From contig CM066040.1 in the NCBI GenBank assembly GCA_033557465.1, positions 327,874,297-327,938,296 on the forward strand: a stretch of 64,000 nt of DNA. Direction: 5' to 3'. Position 1 is the stretch's first letter; every line of letters starts with the position of its first letter. The position numbers were made by a program, and so were the translations under genes. The notes beneath the pieces were generated by a model, which ran no database searches, had not been told where the DNA came from, and saw only the letters and a list, made by a program, of their open reading frames with translations. Below, one piece after another: positions 11,136 through 22,540 of this stretch. This DNA comes from Ichthyophis bannanicus. Taxonomy: Eukaryota; Chordata; Amphibia; Gymnophiona; Ichthyophiidae.

Positions 11136-14100
11136 ATGGCTACTCCAGCCTACCATCCTGTCTTTCTTTTACCCACTCAACACTACATTCTTCAAGGTAG
11201 AGATCCTTTTTTACAACCCCTTTATATTTGGTTACCTACTCTCATGCCAATATACCATATATTCCTCAACTCACTAAGTTCACATATAACATCATTATAC
11301 AAATACAACAACTTTAATCAACACCAGCAAACAAATTCAAAGATTCATCACAAGAGGTATTATACTCCAAATACAATTTCTATCGAACTAATGAACACAA
11401 GGTCAGTAAGAAACAAGATTCACACAATCAGAGACCATATCAGTGACCAACAGCCAGATATCCTATGTATCACTGAATCCTGGCTAACTCCCACTGACAG
11501 CGTCCTCCTCAACCAACTGGTCCCACCTTCATATTCTGCCTTTAACAACCCTCGCTCTCAGAGAAGAGGAGGCGGAGTTTTGATCATCGCAAAAAAATCT
11601 TTACATCTAAAAAATATAGCCTCTAATTCCTCTGACGAATCCAGCACTATCACAGTGGGTAACAAACACCTAGCCATCAGCCTACTATATAGAGCACCTC
11701 ATGCCCCAGCTGAAGAGCTAACCTCCATTTTAGAAACCGTCTGTGCAGTCAACTCTCACCATAAACCTCTAATTTTACTAGGAGACTTCAACCTCAACTC
11801 CTCTTCCAATATAGATAAGGAAACCTTCTTGCAAGCTATGGACTCCTTACAATATACCCAATTAATAAACGCTCCCACCCACAAATACGGATCCATGCCA
11901 GATCTCATCTTTGCCCCCAACCACATCATAAATAATGGCAACTTCTCATCACCCATAATTACCCCAGTTCCATGGTCAGATCACCATAGAATTAAAATAG
12001 AATTCAAAAGCACGTTTGACAAGCTCGATAAAATAAAAGCTACTACGTTCACCCCTAGAAGGTTCAAAGCCTTCAATAGAGATCAATTCTTACTAGACAC
12101 AATACCTCACCTTAACTCAGCTGAACTTGATTTGAACAAACAAGTAAACAATTGGTATGACACCATCAGCACTGCAGCCAAGGCTATAACAGACTCAAAA
12201 AAGATCAAAAGGAAACATCACGCACCATGGTATTCAAATAACATACGCGATGCTAAGAGAGAATTAAGGAAGTTAGAACGCCAATGGAGACGATCCAAAT
12301 CTACCACCTCTCAGGATTTATATTTAATTCAGCAAAAGAGTTATAATGATCTCATCAACAAATCAAAAAAAGAATACCACACAAACACTATCCAGAAAGC
12401 TTATAACAAACCTAGAGAACTTTTTGAGATAGTAAAATACCTAGTTAATGAACCTTGTTCTGATAAAGACATCCTGATCAACCCTCAAGTGTTTGCGGAT
12501 TATCTACGAGAAAAAATAGGCCAGACTCCACCTTTAAAACAATCTGAAAAAAACAATCTTATTTTACCAAGTACAATTTGGAACAAGTTTCATATTCCCT
12601 CAACTAAGCAGCTTTCAGACATCATTGCTGCACTTAACACAAGTACCGCACCCACAGATCCTTGCCCAGTACCTTGGGTCAAAGCTACTAAGTCAAACTT
12701 CATTAATTTTATACACCACCTCGTAACCAACTCCCTAAATCAAGGAATCATGCCAGAACAGCTGAAATTAGCCACAATAAGGCCTATCCTTAAGAAAACC
12801 AACCTTGAAAAAAACAATCCAGCTGCATATAGACCAATTTCCAGCTTACCACTCCTGGCAAAAATTATCGAGAAGGTAGTACAACTACAGCTCCAAGACC
12901 ATATTGATGAGCATGCGCCACTTGACATACATCAGCATGGCTTCCGCCCGAACCATGGAGTTGAGACGCTGCTACTTTATTTATTTAATGATATCACTCA
13001 AACCATAGACAACTATAATAGAGGAACCTTAATGATTTTCTTAGATATTTCAGCGGCCTTTGATTCAGTGGACCATTCAATACTATTAGCCAGACTAAAG
13101 AGCATCGGTCTAACTGGCACCGTCCTAAACTGGTTTGAGTCCTACCTAATTGGTAGACAGTTCCAAGTTAAAGTCGGTCTAAACACTTCACATCATACAG
13201 TTATCAAACAAGGCGTACCGCAGGGATCTGCACTCTCATCACTTCTTTTTAACCTATTTATCCAACCAATATGTCACATAATATCAACTCATCATATAGA
13301 CTACACAATTTACGCAGATGATATTATGATCTACACTCCGATTGATATCAACTGCCCAAACTACAACAAGATTTCAAACTGCATTACCAGCATTTCCATT
13401 TGGCTGTCAAATAACAACCTTGCAATAAACTTGAAGAAGACTGAAGCACTTATTGTCACTAGAAACACCAACTTTAATCCCCCACCGTACATCACATGCA
13501 ACAGTACTGAGATTCCAATTAAGGATGAAGTAAGATACCTCGGGGTAACCCTCGATAAGAAGCTAGACCTGCGATCTCACATAAAGAAAACTGTTAAAAG
13601 CGCTTATTACCGAATGAAAATAATTAGACGCCTCAAGCCTCTTATCTCTAATGAACACTTTCGTACAGTCTGCCAGGCACTTATTACCCCCATTCTGGAT
13701 TTTTGCAACCCTATCTACAATGGGCTGTCAAAACATGCTCTCAAACCTCTTCAAATGGCACAGAATACAGCAGCCAGAATAATTAACGGTTCCACTAATC
13801 ATGACCACATTACCCCCATCCTTAAAGATCTCCACTGGCTCCCTATAACCCTTCGCATAAAGTATAAGTTAATCATAAACATCTTCAAAATGAAGCACAA
13901 CAGTTCTGCAACCAGCCTCCATGCCCTCTTATCCCGTGATACCAGCAACAGACCTAGAAGATTATCCACCTCAAACACCCTCAATACCCCAAGAAACTTC
14001 GCTAAATCACGCAAATGTACATCACAACGAGCAATTTCTTTGGCTGCCCCTTTGATTTGGAACTCTCTCCCCCCTGATTTACGTGCAATTGATGTTTTAA

Positions 14101-14165
14101 GTGACTTTCGTAAGCAATTAAAAACTTTACTTTTTATTGAGCACTATGGATCAACAAATGACTAA
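11136..14165 (+). CDS. L2-A endonuclease/reverse transcriptase polyprotein (ORF2p)
   Basis: A 1009-aa intact protein that would nick target DNA and reverse-transcribe its own RNA in the nucleus. The first 80 residues are a hydrophobic, then Asn/His/Tyr-rich extension. The apurinic-type endonuclease follows, with N87 (NTRSVRNK), E114 (ITESWL), D217 and N219 (GDFNLN), D257 (MPDLIF) and SDH at 281-283. The RT spans about 560-800, with FLDISAAFD (D637) and YADDIMIY (D728, D729); GVPQGSALS lies between. The C-terminal region has the L2-typical HWLPI, IWNSLPPDLR and FRKQLKTLLF. No break is visible. The ATG at 11136 is the first in the frame; a shorter start cannot be excluded. Confidence 0.92.
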   Translation: MATPAYHPVFLLPTQHYILQGRDPFLQPLYIWLPTLMPIYHIFLNSLSSHITSLYKYNNFNQHQQTNSKIHHKRYYTPNTISIELMNTRSVRNKIHTIRDHISDQQPDILCITESWLTPTDSVLLNQLVPPSYSAFNNPRSQRRGGGVLIIAKKSLHLKNIASNSSDESSTITVGNKHLAISLLYRAPHAPAEELTSILETVCAVNSHHKPLILLGDFNLNSSSNIDKETFLQAMDSLQYTQLINAPTHKYGSMPDLIFAPNHIINNGNFSSPIITPVPWSDHHRIKIEFKSTFDKLDKIKATTFTPRRFKAFNRDQFLLDTIPHLNSAELDLNKQVNNWYDTISTAAKAITDSKKIKRKHHAPWYSNNIRDAKRELRKLERQWRRSKSTTSQDLYLIQQKSYNDLINKSKKEYHTNTIQKAYNKPRELFEIVKYLVNEPCSDKDILINPQVFADYLREKIGQTPPLKQSEKNNLILPSTIWNKFHIPSTKQLSDIIAALNTSTAPTDPCPVPWVKATKSNFINFIHHLVTNSLNQGIMPEQLKLATIRPILKKTNLEKNNPAAYRPISSLPLLAKIIEKVVQLQLQDHIDEHAPLDIHQHGFRPNHGVETLLLYLFNDITQTIDNYNRGTLMIFLDISAAFDSVDHSILLARLKSIGLTGTVLNWFESYLIGRQFQVKVGLNTSHHTVIKQGVPQGSALSSLLFNLFIQPICHIISTHHIDYTIYADDIMIYTPIDINCPNYNKISNCITSISIWLSNNNLAINLKKTEALIVTRNTNFNPPPYITCNSTEIPIKDEVRYLGVTLDKKLDLRSHIKKTVKSAYYRMKIIRRLKPLISNEHFRTVCQALITPILDFCNPIYNGLSKHALKPLQMAQNTAARIINGSTNHDHITPILKDLHWLPITLRIKYKLIINIFKMKHNSSATSLHALLSRDTSNRPRRLSTSNTLNTPRNFAKSRKCTSQRAISLAAPLIWNSLPPDLRAIDVLSDFRKQLKTLLFIEHYGSTND

Positions 14166-14579
14166 GATATCATCTATTGTATATATTTTATAAATAATCC
14201 ACTATTTTGTTAACCCTTGTTATTTTTCCTACATTACCATATGTTGTCATGTCTATACTGTTTGTTTCCCTTGTTTATACCTTGTATTTCTTGTGACCGC
14301 TTTGATTGAAGGAAAAGGCGGTATAAAAAACGTGTTAAATAAATAAATAAATGTCCACAGTGAATGTATGCGCTATACGGGGTCACATGATGTGGTGAGC
14401 TGGGAGGGTGCGATCCTTCATGGCTCCGGAACCCAACTCCCATTTTTGTACTTTTTTGAGCTGATTCTCCTGAGTTCCTGGATCCCCATCGCACCTAACA
14501 TCATATCCGTCTGTGGGGCTCTTCTCCCCCATGTTTCTGACTATGGATGGAACTAAGATAACAAAAAAAAGACAAGGAT

Positions 14580-15230
14580 AAAAGCAAAGCACCAGACACC
14601 AAGTTGGTGAACCAGGCCCCAGTCAGCCCATGAGTGGCCTGCCCAGTCGCCGAGGTGAAGGAAGTGTCTGCGGCAATGGCAGGGGTGCTTGAAGACTGCT
14701 TCTGCGGTCTCTCTGACCAGCTGTCACCAGTAGTGCACGCCGTTACTGAGTTCCACACCCGCCTTGGGTCGACTGAGCATCAGATCTCAGTGCTGGAGGA
14801 TCTTGACAGGGCCCGTGACCCTCTCCTCAAGCGCCTGGAGGAACAGCTGAAGCTGCAGGCCAAAAAAATAGACCTCAAAAATCGAGGTCGTCGTAAAAAT
14901 CTTCAGTTCATCAGAATGGAGGAGAATGTGGCTGACTTGGAATTGTGGGGGTTCCTTGAGATGTGGATCCCCCTCAATTTGAAAGTGTCCTGCCCGGTGG
15001 AGCACATTCTAATTGAGCATGCTCATCTGTTGGGAACCAGGTGAGAGGGCGAGTTGAGACCCCGGGTCGTGCTTGCGCGGTTTCACAGCCTTTATTAAAA
15101 AGATCTGGTGCTGTGCACAGCCAGGGATTACCACTTAAAGGAAAAAGGCAATAAAAAGATAATGATATTCCAGGACTATTCTGTTGCTGTGAGCAAACGG
15201 TGGCGGGAATTCTGAGGTCTGCAAGCACCT
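14580..15230 (+). pseudogene. L1 ORF1 pseudogene
   Basis: 14634-15044 is open and encodes a degenerate ORF1p: a coiled-coil-like stretch (DRARDPLLKRLEEQLKLQAK), then NRGRRKNLQFIRMEENV, the usual start of the RNA-binding domain in this L1 group (compare NRSRRSNLRFMGIPE in L1-a). The conserved ERAHRVG motif is damaged to IEHAHLLGTR and the frame stops at 15042. The C-terminal domain continues only as fragments (for example ILRSASTSRT-type reading is lost). ORF1p normally coats L1 RNA as a trimer. Confidence 0.65.
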
Positions 15231-15648
15231 CTCGGACTGGGGGACGAAGTTCACCTTACTTTACCCCTCCTGACTTTGGGTCCTGCACTAAAACCAACAA
15301 CATTACTTCTCTATGCCCATGGAGGCCTTAGAGGTTTGTGAGATCTTGTTAGTTTAAGGACAGATCCATCTGTGTGTGGCTTTGGGACACTATCATCTGC
15401 CAGAGCAGGGAACTGCAGCCTGCTGTTGGGCTGCAACACTCGCCTCCTAGACTTCTACATGCCTTCTCTTTCTGTTGTCTATGGAACCGGTGATGGGCCT
15501 TTAGCTGTTGTGAGCGGGATATACGTGCTTGGCCCGATGAAACCGGTCTGCTTACAATTCTTTTGTTAAATTCTTACGAGGACTGCAGGGACATACCTGG
15601 TGCCTGCCTTAACTGGAGGTTTGTTGGCAGGCCCTCTTCCCTGTGGAT

Positions 15649-16010
15649 TTATTTATTTATTTAATGCTTTTATATACCGCGCTCTTTAAAATCAGTGCGG
15701 TTTACAGATAACATTTTGTGCAGAGTAGGAAGAGCCTGCTCTACATTTACATCGAACGGGTGGAACAACTTGGATTCAGAACAGGGTAACTATATACAGG
15801 CTATTTACAATCTAGATAGGATGCTATACAAGTCCAGACAGGGAATCACTATGCAGTTGTAACGACATGGCTTGCCCTGGGAGCTGTGTACAGGGATGTG
15901 ATTTATTTATTGGGTTGTCTGTTCTTTGCGGTTAGATTGTAGGGTTGTGTCAGGAGGGGAAGTGCTGTTGGCCTGAGCGTAGTGTAGGAGAAAATGTCTG
16001 CTAAAGCTCC
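15649..16010 (-). mobile_element. L2 3' fragment inside the old L1
   Basis: On the - strand it ends in the L2 tail (ATTTATTTATTTATTTAATG at 15649, TATACCGCGC, AGTGCGGTTTACA). It includes a short decayed piece of the RT C-terminus near 15960-16005, alignable by eye to 19260-19315. It is 5'-truncated, as is usual for L2. Confidence 0.7.
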
Positions 16011-16309
16011 CTATGATCTTCCCCCTGCAAGGCCTGGGAGTTGACCCAGCTGGACTAGCAGTTTGTGCGTCTGGGAGTGGTACTGCAGAGGAGCTGTGGA
16101 CTTGCTGTATGCCCGCTCTTGGACACTGACCTGCGGGTACTTCATGACCCATCGAGCATGTCCTTGGTGGGGTATGGCTATTACTTTGTTGCTCATGGGG
16201 GAGAGAGCATCAGCAAGCTGGCTGTGTTCAGTGCCTGGTTCCTGCCGGACTGTTGGAGAGTCTGGAAACTCGCTTGTTAGATGTTGTGGGAGGGGGGAGT
16301 GATTTACAG

Positions 16310-16620
16310 TGCATGTGTTTGGGTTTGGTAGCTAAGGGATGGCTGAATGGGAGGTAGGTCCTGGACGTATGATGGACCTTGGAGTGTATGGATGGTGTGA
16401 GATGGTGGGTTGTGGTTGGTGAGAGATGGGGAAGGGGAGGTATGGGGCAGTTGTGGTTTGTTTGGATGAAGGGGGGCTTGGGTGCGGGGGTGCCGGGGGG
16501 GGCCAGGGGAAGGTGGGGTTGGGGGTAGTAGGAGATGGTTTGGTTTGTGGGAATACTGGTTGACTAGCTGGGCTGGATGCGGGATCCCTAGGCGGGGGGG
16601 GGGGGGGTGACCCTGCCTGA
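16310..16620 (+). repeat. G-rich spacer between L1 ORF1 and ORF2
   Basis: About 300 bp of G-rich sequence on the L1 sense strand, with GGGGGGCTTGGGTGCGGGGG, GGGGGGGCCAGGGG and a run of at least 12 G near 16595-16607. L1-a has a comparable G-rich sense strand between its ORFs (26900-27560). G-quadruplex formation is plausible but untested. The proline-rich reading on the opposite strand is a by-product of the composition. Confidence 0.6.
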
Positions 16621-18852
16621 GAGCTACTGGGTTTTGTTCTTGTGATGGGGACTCTTCAGAGTGAGGAGAATAGCTGATACAATTTTGTGCTGTATTTCTT
16701 GGAATGTGTGTGGGATGGGACCTCCTGTAAAATGATATAAAATATTGAAAGGTTTTAGGGATCTGAAAGTGGATGAAGCACTGCTGCAGGAGACTCATAA
16801 GGACAGAAATGAACACGCAAAGCTGGGGATCTGCTGGGTGGGACATGTTTTTGGGGCATCTGCTGACTTCTGTAGCATGGGTGTGGTCATTGTGGTGCGT
16901 AAGGGCATTGACTTTGTGCTCGACACTCAAGTGGTGGACCCATGAGGCCGTTACCTAATAGTAAGGAGGTGATTGGCAGGTGACTGTCACCTTTTGCAAT
17001 GTCTATGGTCCCAATTCCCCGGACCAGACCGTCTTCATGGGCTTGAGTAAATTGCTGCAAGGTTGTCTGGGGCTATCACTTATCAGGGATTTTAACAGTA
17101 TTCTTGATCCAGCTATGGATCAGACGCCTCTGATGGGCACTGGTCTGGGAAGCTCTGGTAGGGAACTAAATCACTTTTGTGATGTCCTGGATCTGGTGGA
17201 TGTCTGGCAAATACTCTACCCCTAAGATAAAGATTATACTCACCTGTCGCGAGCCCCTCTCACATTTGAACTTCTTCATGCTCCCCTCATGCTCTCTTTT
17301 AAGGGTACGGGGTAAGGTATCGAATCAATTTTGATCTCAGACCATGCCCCAGTGTGGATTGACTTGGAATGTCTGGGGGGATGTCGACGGTCTGGAACTT
17401 GGCATTTTCCAGTCCATTTATTCCGTGATCCCACTTTTCTCCATTTCCTGCAGTTCAAATGGGATGCCTATGCTCCGACAAATGAAGGGCACAGGGATAA
17501 CTTGCTTTTATTTGGGGAAACGCCAAGGTGATTCTTCGTGGGGAGATTATTAGCTATGAAATCAATAGGCTGAAGCGGATTGATGCTCAGATACTGGGGC
17601 TCAACAAGCAGATTAGGGTAGCCTGACTCTCTGGGAGCCACTCCACCACTGAGGGGCAGGAGGAGCTCCTTGCACTCCAGGCTGAATTAAACGCTTTGGT
17701 CTATCGGCAGGCATATACATTGATGCTGTACTACCAATGCAGGTTGCACCAACATGGTAACTGCACTGGCCATTTGCTTTTGTTCTTGATGAAGCACTGG
17801 CAGGGTCCACAGGGCATTGCTGCACTTTCGGATGGTAAAACAGTGGTGATGGACAAATGCTGGATTCTGGCATTGTTCTGCGAGTTTTACAGAAACATGT
17901 ATGTGGCGGGGGACACCCCGGGCCTGGGTGACACAGCATGTCTGGATGGTGTAACTCTGCCGGTACAGACGGTGGAGCAGAATAACTGAGACCATATTGC
18001 AGTCTAAGGTTTACAAGGCCCCCTGGCCCCGATGAGTTTGGGAACGAATTGAACCAGTTGATGTGCATTCGGATAGCGGGGCCTTTGCAACGACTTTTCA
18101 CCCACCTCATTCAGATGTAAATTTTCCCTTTTGATAGCAATGTGGCACATATTGTGGTGCTGCCTAAGCCGGGGCGCGATCCCCTACTTACTATCTCCTA
18201 CCGCCCCATTTCACTTCTACATTGTGATAATAAACTTTTGGCAAATATTCTGGCTAATTGGCTGGCCCTGTTTATGCCTGCCTTGGTCCAGGATGGCCAG
18301 GTGGCATTTGTGTGCGACCAGCACCCAGTACTCAACTTACGCAGAGTGATAGTGTCTGTGGAGGCAAGCCAAGCCGCTAGGCTGGATTCCCTGTTAGCTT
18401 CGACACCGAGAAAGCATTTGATCTCATTAATTGGTTGTTCCTATTTGCCGTCTTGCAGCATCTTGGGTTCAATGGCTCTTTTCCGGGGGCATTGTGGCTT
18501 CTCTGTGCCTCTCCTCATGATTCTGTGGTTGTCAATGGCCAAGTATTGGAGCACTTTGCGCTGGACTGGGGCACCCGACAAGGTTGCTCCCTCTTCCCGC
18601 TGCTGTTTCTCTTGTTCCTAAAACCCCTGTTGCATTAGAGGGAATATGAAAGGAGAGCTTGGCTCTCAAGATTGTCAGGTATGCAAACGACATCCTAGTT
18701 CATTTACAACAGCCGCAGACCTTGCTCGCTGTGCTGCTTGAAGAGTTCCAGCGCTTTGGTACTGCTCTGGCCTGCGATTCAGTATGGACAAATCTGAAGC
18801 CCTCCTGCTGGACCCTGGGTTGCCAGTCCATTGGGTGGGTCCATTCCCTCTA

Positions 18853-20268
18853 AAATTTATTTATTTAAACTCTTTTCTATACCGCGCTCTTTAGAACCAG
18901 TGCGGTTTACAGGTAACAATAGTTGGTACAGCAAGCAGAACAAGCCTACTTGTACTTACATAGAACAGGTATGGCAACTTGGATTTCAACTTGGGGGTAA
19001 CTATATACAAACTTGGGGCTAACTATATACAAGCTGAGCAAGTGTCACGGATCAAGTCCTGCTCTGGAGACTATTTACAAGGTAGATCACTATTTACAGG
19101 TTGTTGCAAATATGCTGTGGCGAGAAGTCATGCTCTGGAACCAATTACATTAGATCACTGTTTACTGGTTGGGCAGTTGGATTAGGGGGTGAGGTTGTGT
19201 CAACGGGACATGAATGTGCTGGAGGTGTTGTCATAGTGGGTGGGGTTATGCTTGGTTGTGGTGTGTCACTGGTGTGGGAGTAGTGTGAGAGAAAAAGGTG
19301 GTGCTTCAGTGCCTTCCTAAATTGGGCAAGGTCAGTGATAGCTCGGATGGTGGTTGGGAGGGCATTCCAGCATGTCGGTGTGTAGAACCTGAAGGCTCTG
19401 TTCTTCGTTGCCTGAGAGCATTGGGGATTACGAGTGTGTTGGCAGCGAAATTCCTTCTGGATCTGTTTGGGGGAGTGGGGAGGACGAGATCTGAGAGGGA
19501 GGTGGAGGAACATTTGTTGATGGCTTTGAAGGTCAGCAGTAGTATTTTGAATGTGAGCCTGCAGTGGATCGGTAGCCAGTGGAGATGTTTCAAGATTGGG
19601 GTTATGTGGTCCCTTCTGGAGGCTCCGTGAAGGATGCGGGCGGCGGCGTTCATTGCCAGCTGCAGTGGGTTCAGTGTGTTCTTCGGAAGTCCGTGTAGAA
19701 TCGAGTTGGCATAGTCGAAGTGGGGGGTTACCAGAGCTTGAAAAACTGTCCGGAAGTGATCTGGCTCCAACAGGGGTCGTAGATGGCTAACTGTTCGTAT
19801 CTTATGATAGATTGCCCTGATGGCGTTATTTACGAGTATGTGCGCTTTCATGTTGAGCTGTTGATCCAGGGTGATACCCAGGTAGCGGATAGTGGTCTTG
19901 CTTGTGAGCTTGGCGTCTCTCACTTTTATTGATGCGGGAGAGGTGAAGGCTTGTTTCCTGGTAATGAATAGAACGTCCGTTTTGTTGAAGTTGATTCTGA
20001 GGTTCTGTGTGTGGAGCCAGTCAGTGACAGCATCAAAGCAATTCATTAGTGCTGAGAAATCTGGTTGTTCGATGGAGAAAGGTGTGAAGAGCATCGTCGG
20101 CATATACCAGGCAGGCGATGTTGAAGGAATGGATGAGTGAGCAGATGGGCTGCATATATATATTGAAAAGGAGGGCCGAGAGTGAGGAGCCTTGTGTGAC
20201 ACCTTGCTTTTGTTGGAACGGCTCGGAGGTCGTGGAGTCAGATCGTACCTGTTGCCATCTATCTGTCA
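18853..20268 (-). mobile_element. L2-D: 5'-truncated L2 inserted in the old L1 RT
   Basis: On the - strand, 20202-19306 is open for 298 codons of L2 RT C-terminal half: FNKTDVLFITRKQAF, TTIRYLGITLDQQL, FRTVFQALVTPHFDYAN, HWLPIHCRLTFK. The frame shifts near 19310-19510 into ALKHHLFLSHY, followed by the L2 3' tail ending at 18853 (TATACCGCGCTCTTTAGAAC). A further N-terminal piece (QGVTQGSSLSALLFN) lies in another frame at 20033-20269. It splits the L1 reading between IGWVHSL and SFKYLGVQL. Confidence 0.85.
19306..20202 (-). pseudogene. L2-D reverse transcriptase fragment
   Basis: A 298-codon open stretch carrying the region downstream of the RT active site, from the thumb to the C-terminal L2 domain. 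The YADD box falls at the upstream frameshift (LVYADDALHTF is read in the neighbouring frame, 20033-20269). The endonuclease and RT fingers are missing through 5' truncation. It cannot encode an active enzyme. Confidence 0.75.
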
Positions 20269-22440
20269 CGCAGGAGTATGAGTCTTTTAAATACTTAGGG
20301 GTTCAACTGCCAGCGGATTTCTCACAACTATATGGTTTTGAACATCATACCCCTGATGTGCCGGGAAGGTGACCAGCTGCGATGTTGGGAGAACTTGCCG
20401 TTCTCACTGCTTGGTTGAGTGGCACTATATAAGATGACTCTGCTCCCACTTTGGTTGTATCTTTTGCATGTTTTCCCCCTTTGGGTGCTATGGCGGGACC
20501 TGAGGCTGTGGCAGAGACCAGGTTTTTGTGGCGCGGTCGCAGGCTGCACATTTCTTTTGCTTGTCTGCAGGGAGGGGTAGCTAGTGGGGGGGCTTTGCGT
20601 ACCTAGTCTAGAAAGCTATAAATGCGAGCTGCATTCTTTATCATGTCTGAGACTGGCTGTATCAGCTCTCCACTTGCAGCCTGATGAGATTGGAGCAGAC
20701 GCTGCTTGACAGGTTGCACCCAGCATATGCTCTACATGCCCCTGATTTGTCTTGCCCCCTACACTGTGATTGAATCCGCTGGTAGGTTCCCTGCATGGAG
20801 CCTGGTGTTTTTTGTGTCAGTTGTTTCATCAAGACCCTGAGTCCTCTGGTTTGTTACCCTTCGGGGCAATTTGGCGTTCTCAGTTGGGTATACTTCCCGG
20901 GTGTTCAGACAGTAGGGGCAACAGGGCCTGCATCACATATCCCAATTTTTGACAGCGGATTGCCATCATAAGACTTTTGAGGAGCTGATACAGGAATTCC
21001 AGCTGGTGCCCAATGGTACTTACATGTTGCTTCAGGTGCGCCATTATATTGCTTCCATGTCCTGAGGCCACTCTGAGCCCTAGTTTCGTTCGCCCGCTGA
21101 CGGACATTTTTGAAATTGATAGCCAAAAACAGATGTCCCTTTCCTTTATGTAGCAGGCTCTAGAGGCACTGCAATTGACTCAGCAGCATGCTGTGCTGGC
21201 GGAGCAGTAGAACAAGGAGCTAGGTATGGCATGGCGGGGAAAGGATCTCGTCCAGGCTGTGACATGGATGTCTCAACACTATGGAAGTTGGGCTGCATAA
21301 ATTGTTCTATAAAGTGATATTGCGGGCTTATTTCACTCCCACTAGAGCACGGGCGGTGGGTTTGCGGGATACTGGAGCATGCCTTAAGCGCTTGGAGGGG
21401 CGTGGTACTCTTGGTCATATGTTCTGGCTGTGCCCCATAGTCCAGGCCTTTTGGGCCAAGTTCCAAGGCTATTTGGCTGGGGTGCTTGGACAGTCTGTGT
21501 TTTTCCATATGGAGGGTCTTATATTAGGTGACCCCCCACAGGGCTCCATGTGAAGGGATGAGGACCAAAGCTGTTTGTGCACAAGGCCTGTTTGCTGGGG
21601 CTCCAGGGCATTTTGCAGACGTAGCTGGATTGAGAAACACTGGTCTTTTGGGCATGGTATAACCGGTTGCATCGGCTGATGCAGATGGAAAACCTCGCAG
21701 CACAGGGGTCGGGACCCAGACAGATACATTTTATGGCCATCTGGGAGCCGTATATACAATCCCTACCACCTAGGGGCCACAGCATGACTCTAAACTGTGT
21801 GTTGTTGGAAGTCCAGAGTCTTCTCCAAGCATTGTGAATCCTAGTTTTATTTGTCTTCTCAATTTTCTTTTTACTTCTATTTCTTGATCCTTTGATCTCC
21901 CATGTGGAATTTAGTGCTTGTTTGGCAATTCATCTCCTACGTGACCTCTGGTTGGGGTTAAGGTTCCAATATATATATAAAAACGATTTGTGTTCATTGT
22001 CCCCTGGCTCTGTGTAAGTGTCCCCATGGGCCATGGGGTTCACAGTTATGTGTTTATTGTTATTAAAAAAAAGCAATTTAACCATAAGTATGCAAAATGC
22101 AAAAACCGAATGTACGTTTCTGCATGGAAATGACTAAGATACTGACATTTAGGCACGTTTTGGCAGCTCCTTATAAAATTACCCCTTAAAACTCTCAGCA
22201 GCACTTGTATTGATTGCTTGTGTTATTGGTGCTTTTTTTAAAAAATTTAGGCGCCAGAATTCAGAGCATTTTAGCTGGTTAGCAGACCTGATATTCAGCA
22301 GCACTATCCAGAGAGTGCCGCTGACTATCACAACAAACTAAATTTAAAAACGCTAGGATGGATCGGGGATGGTGCCAGTTGCTATCTGGTAGCAGTGATA
22401 TTCAGCTGCTAATCTGATACCTTTACCGGTTAAAGTTACA

Positions 22441-22540
22441 ATTACTGCTGATTATTTGTATAGTGCTACAAGGCATATGCAGCATTGTATAGAGACATGT
22501 AAAAGACAGTCCCTGCTCATCAGAGCTTATAATTTTATTT
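22441..22540 (-). mobile_element. Probable 3' UTR of L2-C
   Basis: TTATTTGTATAGTGCTACAAGG ... GACAGTCCCTGCTCATCAGAGCTTATAA has the look of the 3' UTR of L2/CR1-group LINEs read in reverse. It lies directly beside the 3' end of L2-B. The matching RT C-terminus of an L2-type element on the same strand lies beyond L2-B at 37212-37570. I infer that both belong to one element split by L2-B; no TSD proves it. Confidence 0.45.

Larger units (their letters stand above)
10495..14350 (+). mobile_element. L2-A: complete L2 LINE with target-site duplication
   Basis: ATGTCCA flanks the element on both sides (10488-10494 and 14351-14357), so both ends are defined. In order: 5' UTR with tandem 125-bp monomers (10495-10800), a GC-rich block (10800-10865), a short leader, one intact ORF (11136-14165), and a 3' UTR ending in the L2 signature (ACCGCTTTGATTGAAGG ... 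GGCGGTATAAAA ... AAATAAATAAATAAAT). I see no separate ORF1. The intact frame, clean ends and TSD suggest a fairly young insertion. Confidence 0.9.
16680..21560 (+). pseudogene. L1 ORF2 pseudogene (endonuclease, RT), interrupted by L2-D
   Basis: Recognisable pieces in order: endonuclease start LQETHKDRNEHAKL (16770-16820); NVYGPNSPDQTVF and LIRDFNSILDP (16998-17112, the catalytic D retained); ISDHAPVWIDLE (17332-17370); RT entry SYRPISLLHCDNKLL (18199-18242); a DWGTRQGCS block (18560-18600); and YANDILVHL (18677-18703), where the usual FADD is altered. L2-D then intervenes (18853-20268), after which SFKYLGVQLPADF resumes at 20281. The C-terminal zinc-like region GHMFWLCPIVQAFW lies at about 21410-21460. 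Frame changes and stops throughout make it inactive. Confidence 0.8.
14381..22072 (+). mobile_element. Old full-length L1/Tx1-like LINE, + strand, decayed
   Basis: The start GGTCACATGATG (14381) matches the 5' end of L1-a (complement of CATCACGTGACC at 29000-29011). Order: short 5' UTR, ORF1 remnant, a G-rich spacer (16310-16620), endonuclease and RT remnant, and an A-run at 22064-22072. Two L2 3' fragments lie within it (15649-16010 and 18853-20268). No clear target-site duplication remains. It is the oldest L1 in the window, judging by the density of stops. Confidence 0.8.

Noticed and set aside
15641..15911. GTGGATTTATTTATT and GTGATTTATTTATTG as a target-site duplication of the L2 fragment
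   Set aside because: L2-like sequence continues to about 16010, so the second copy lies inside the fragment; A/T-rich words match by chance.
16304..16930. 208-codon Pro/His-rich frame on the - strand
   Set aside because: Antisense to the G-rich L1 spacer and the start of the endonuclease remnant; composition explains it.
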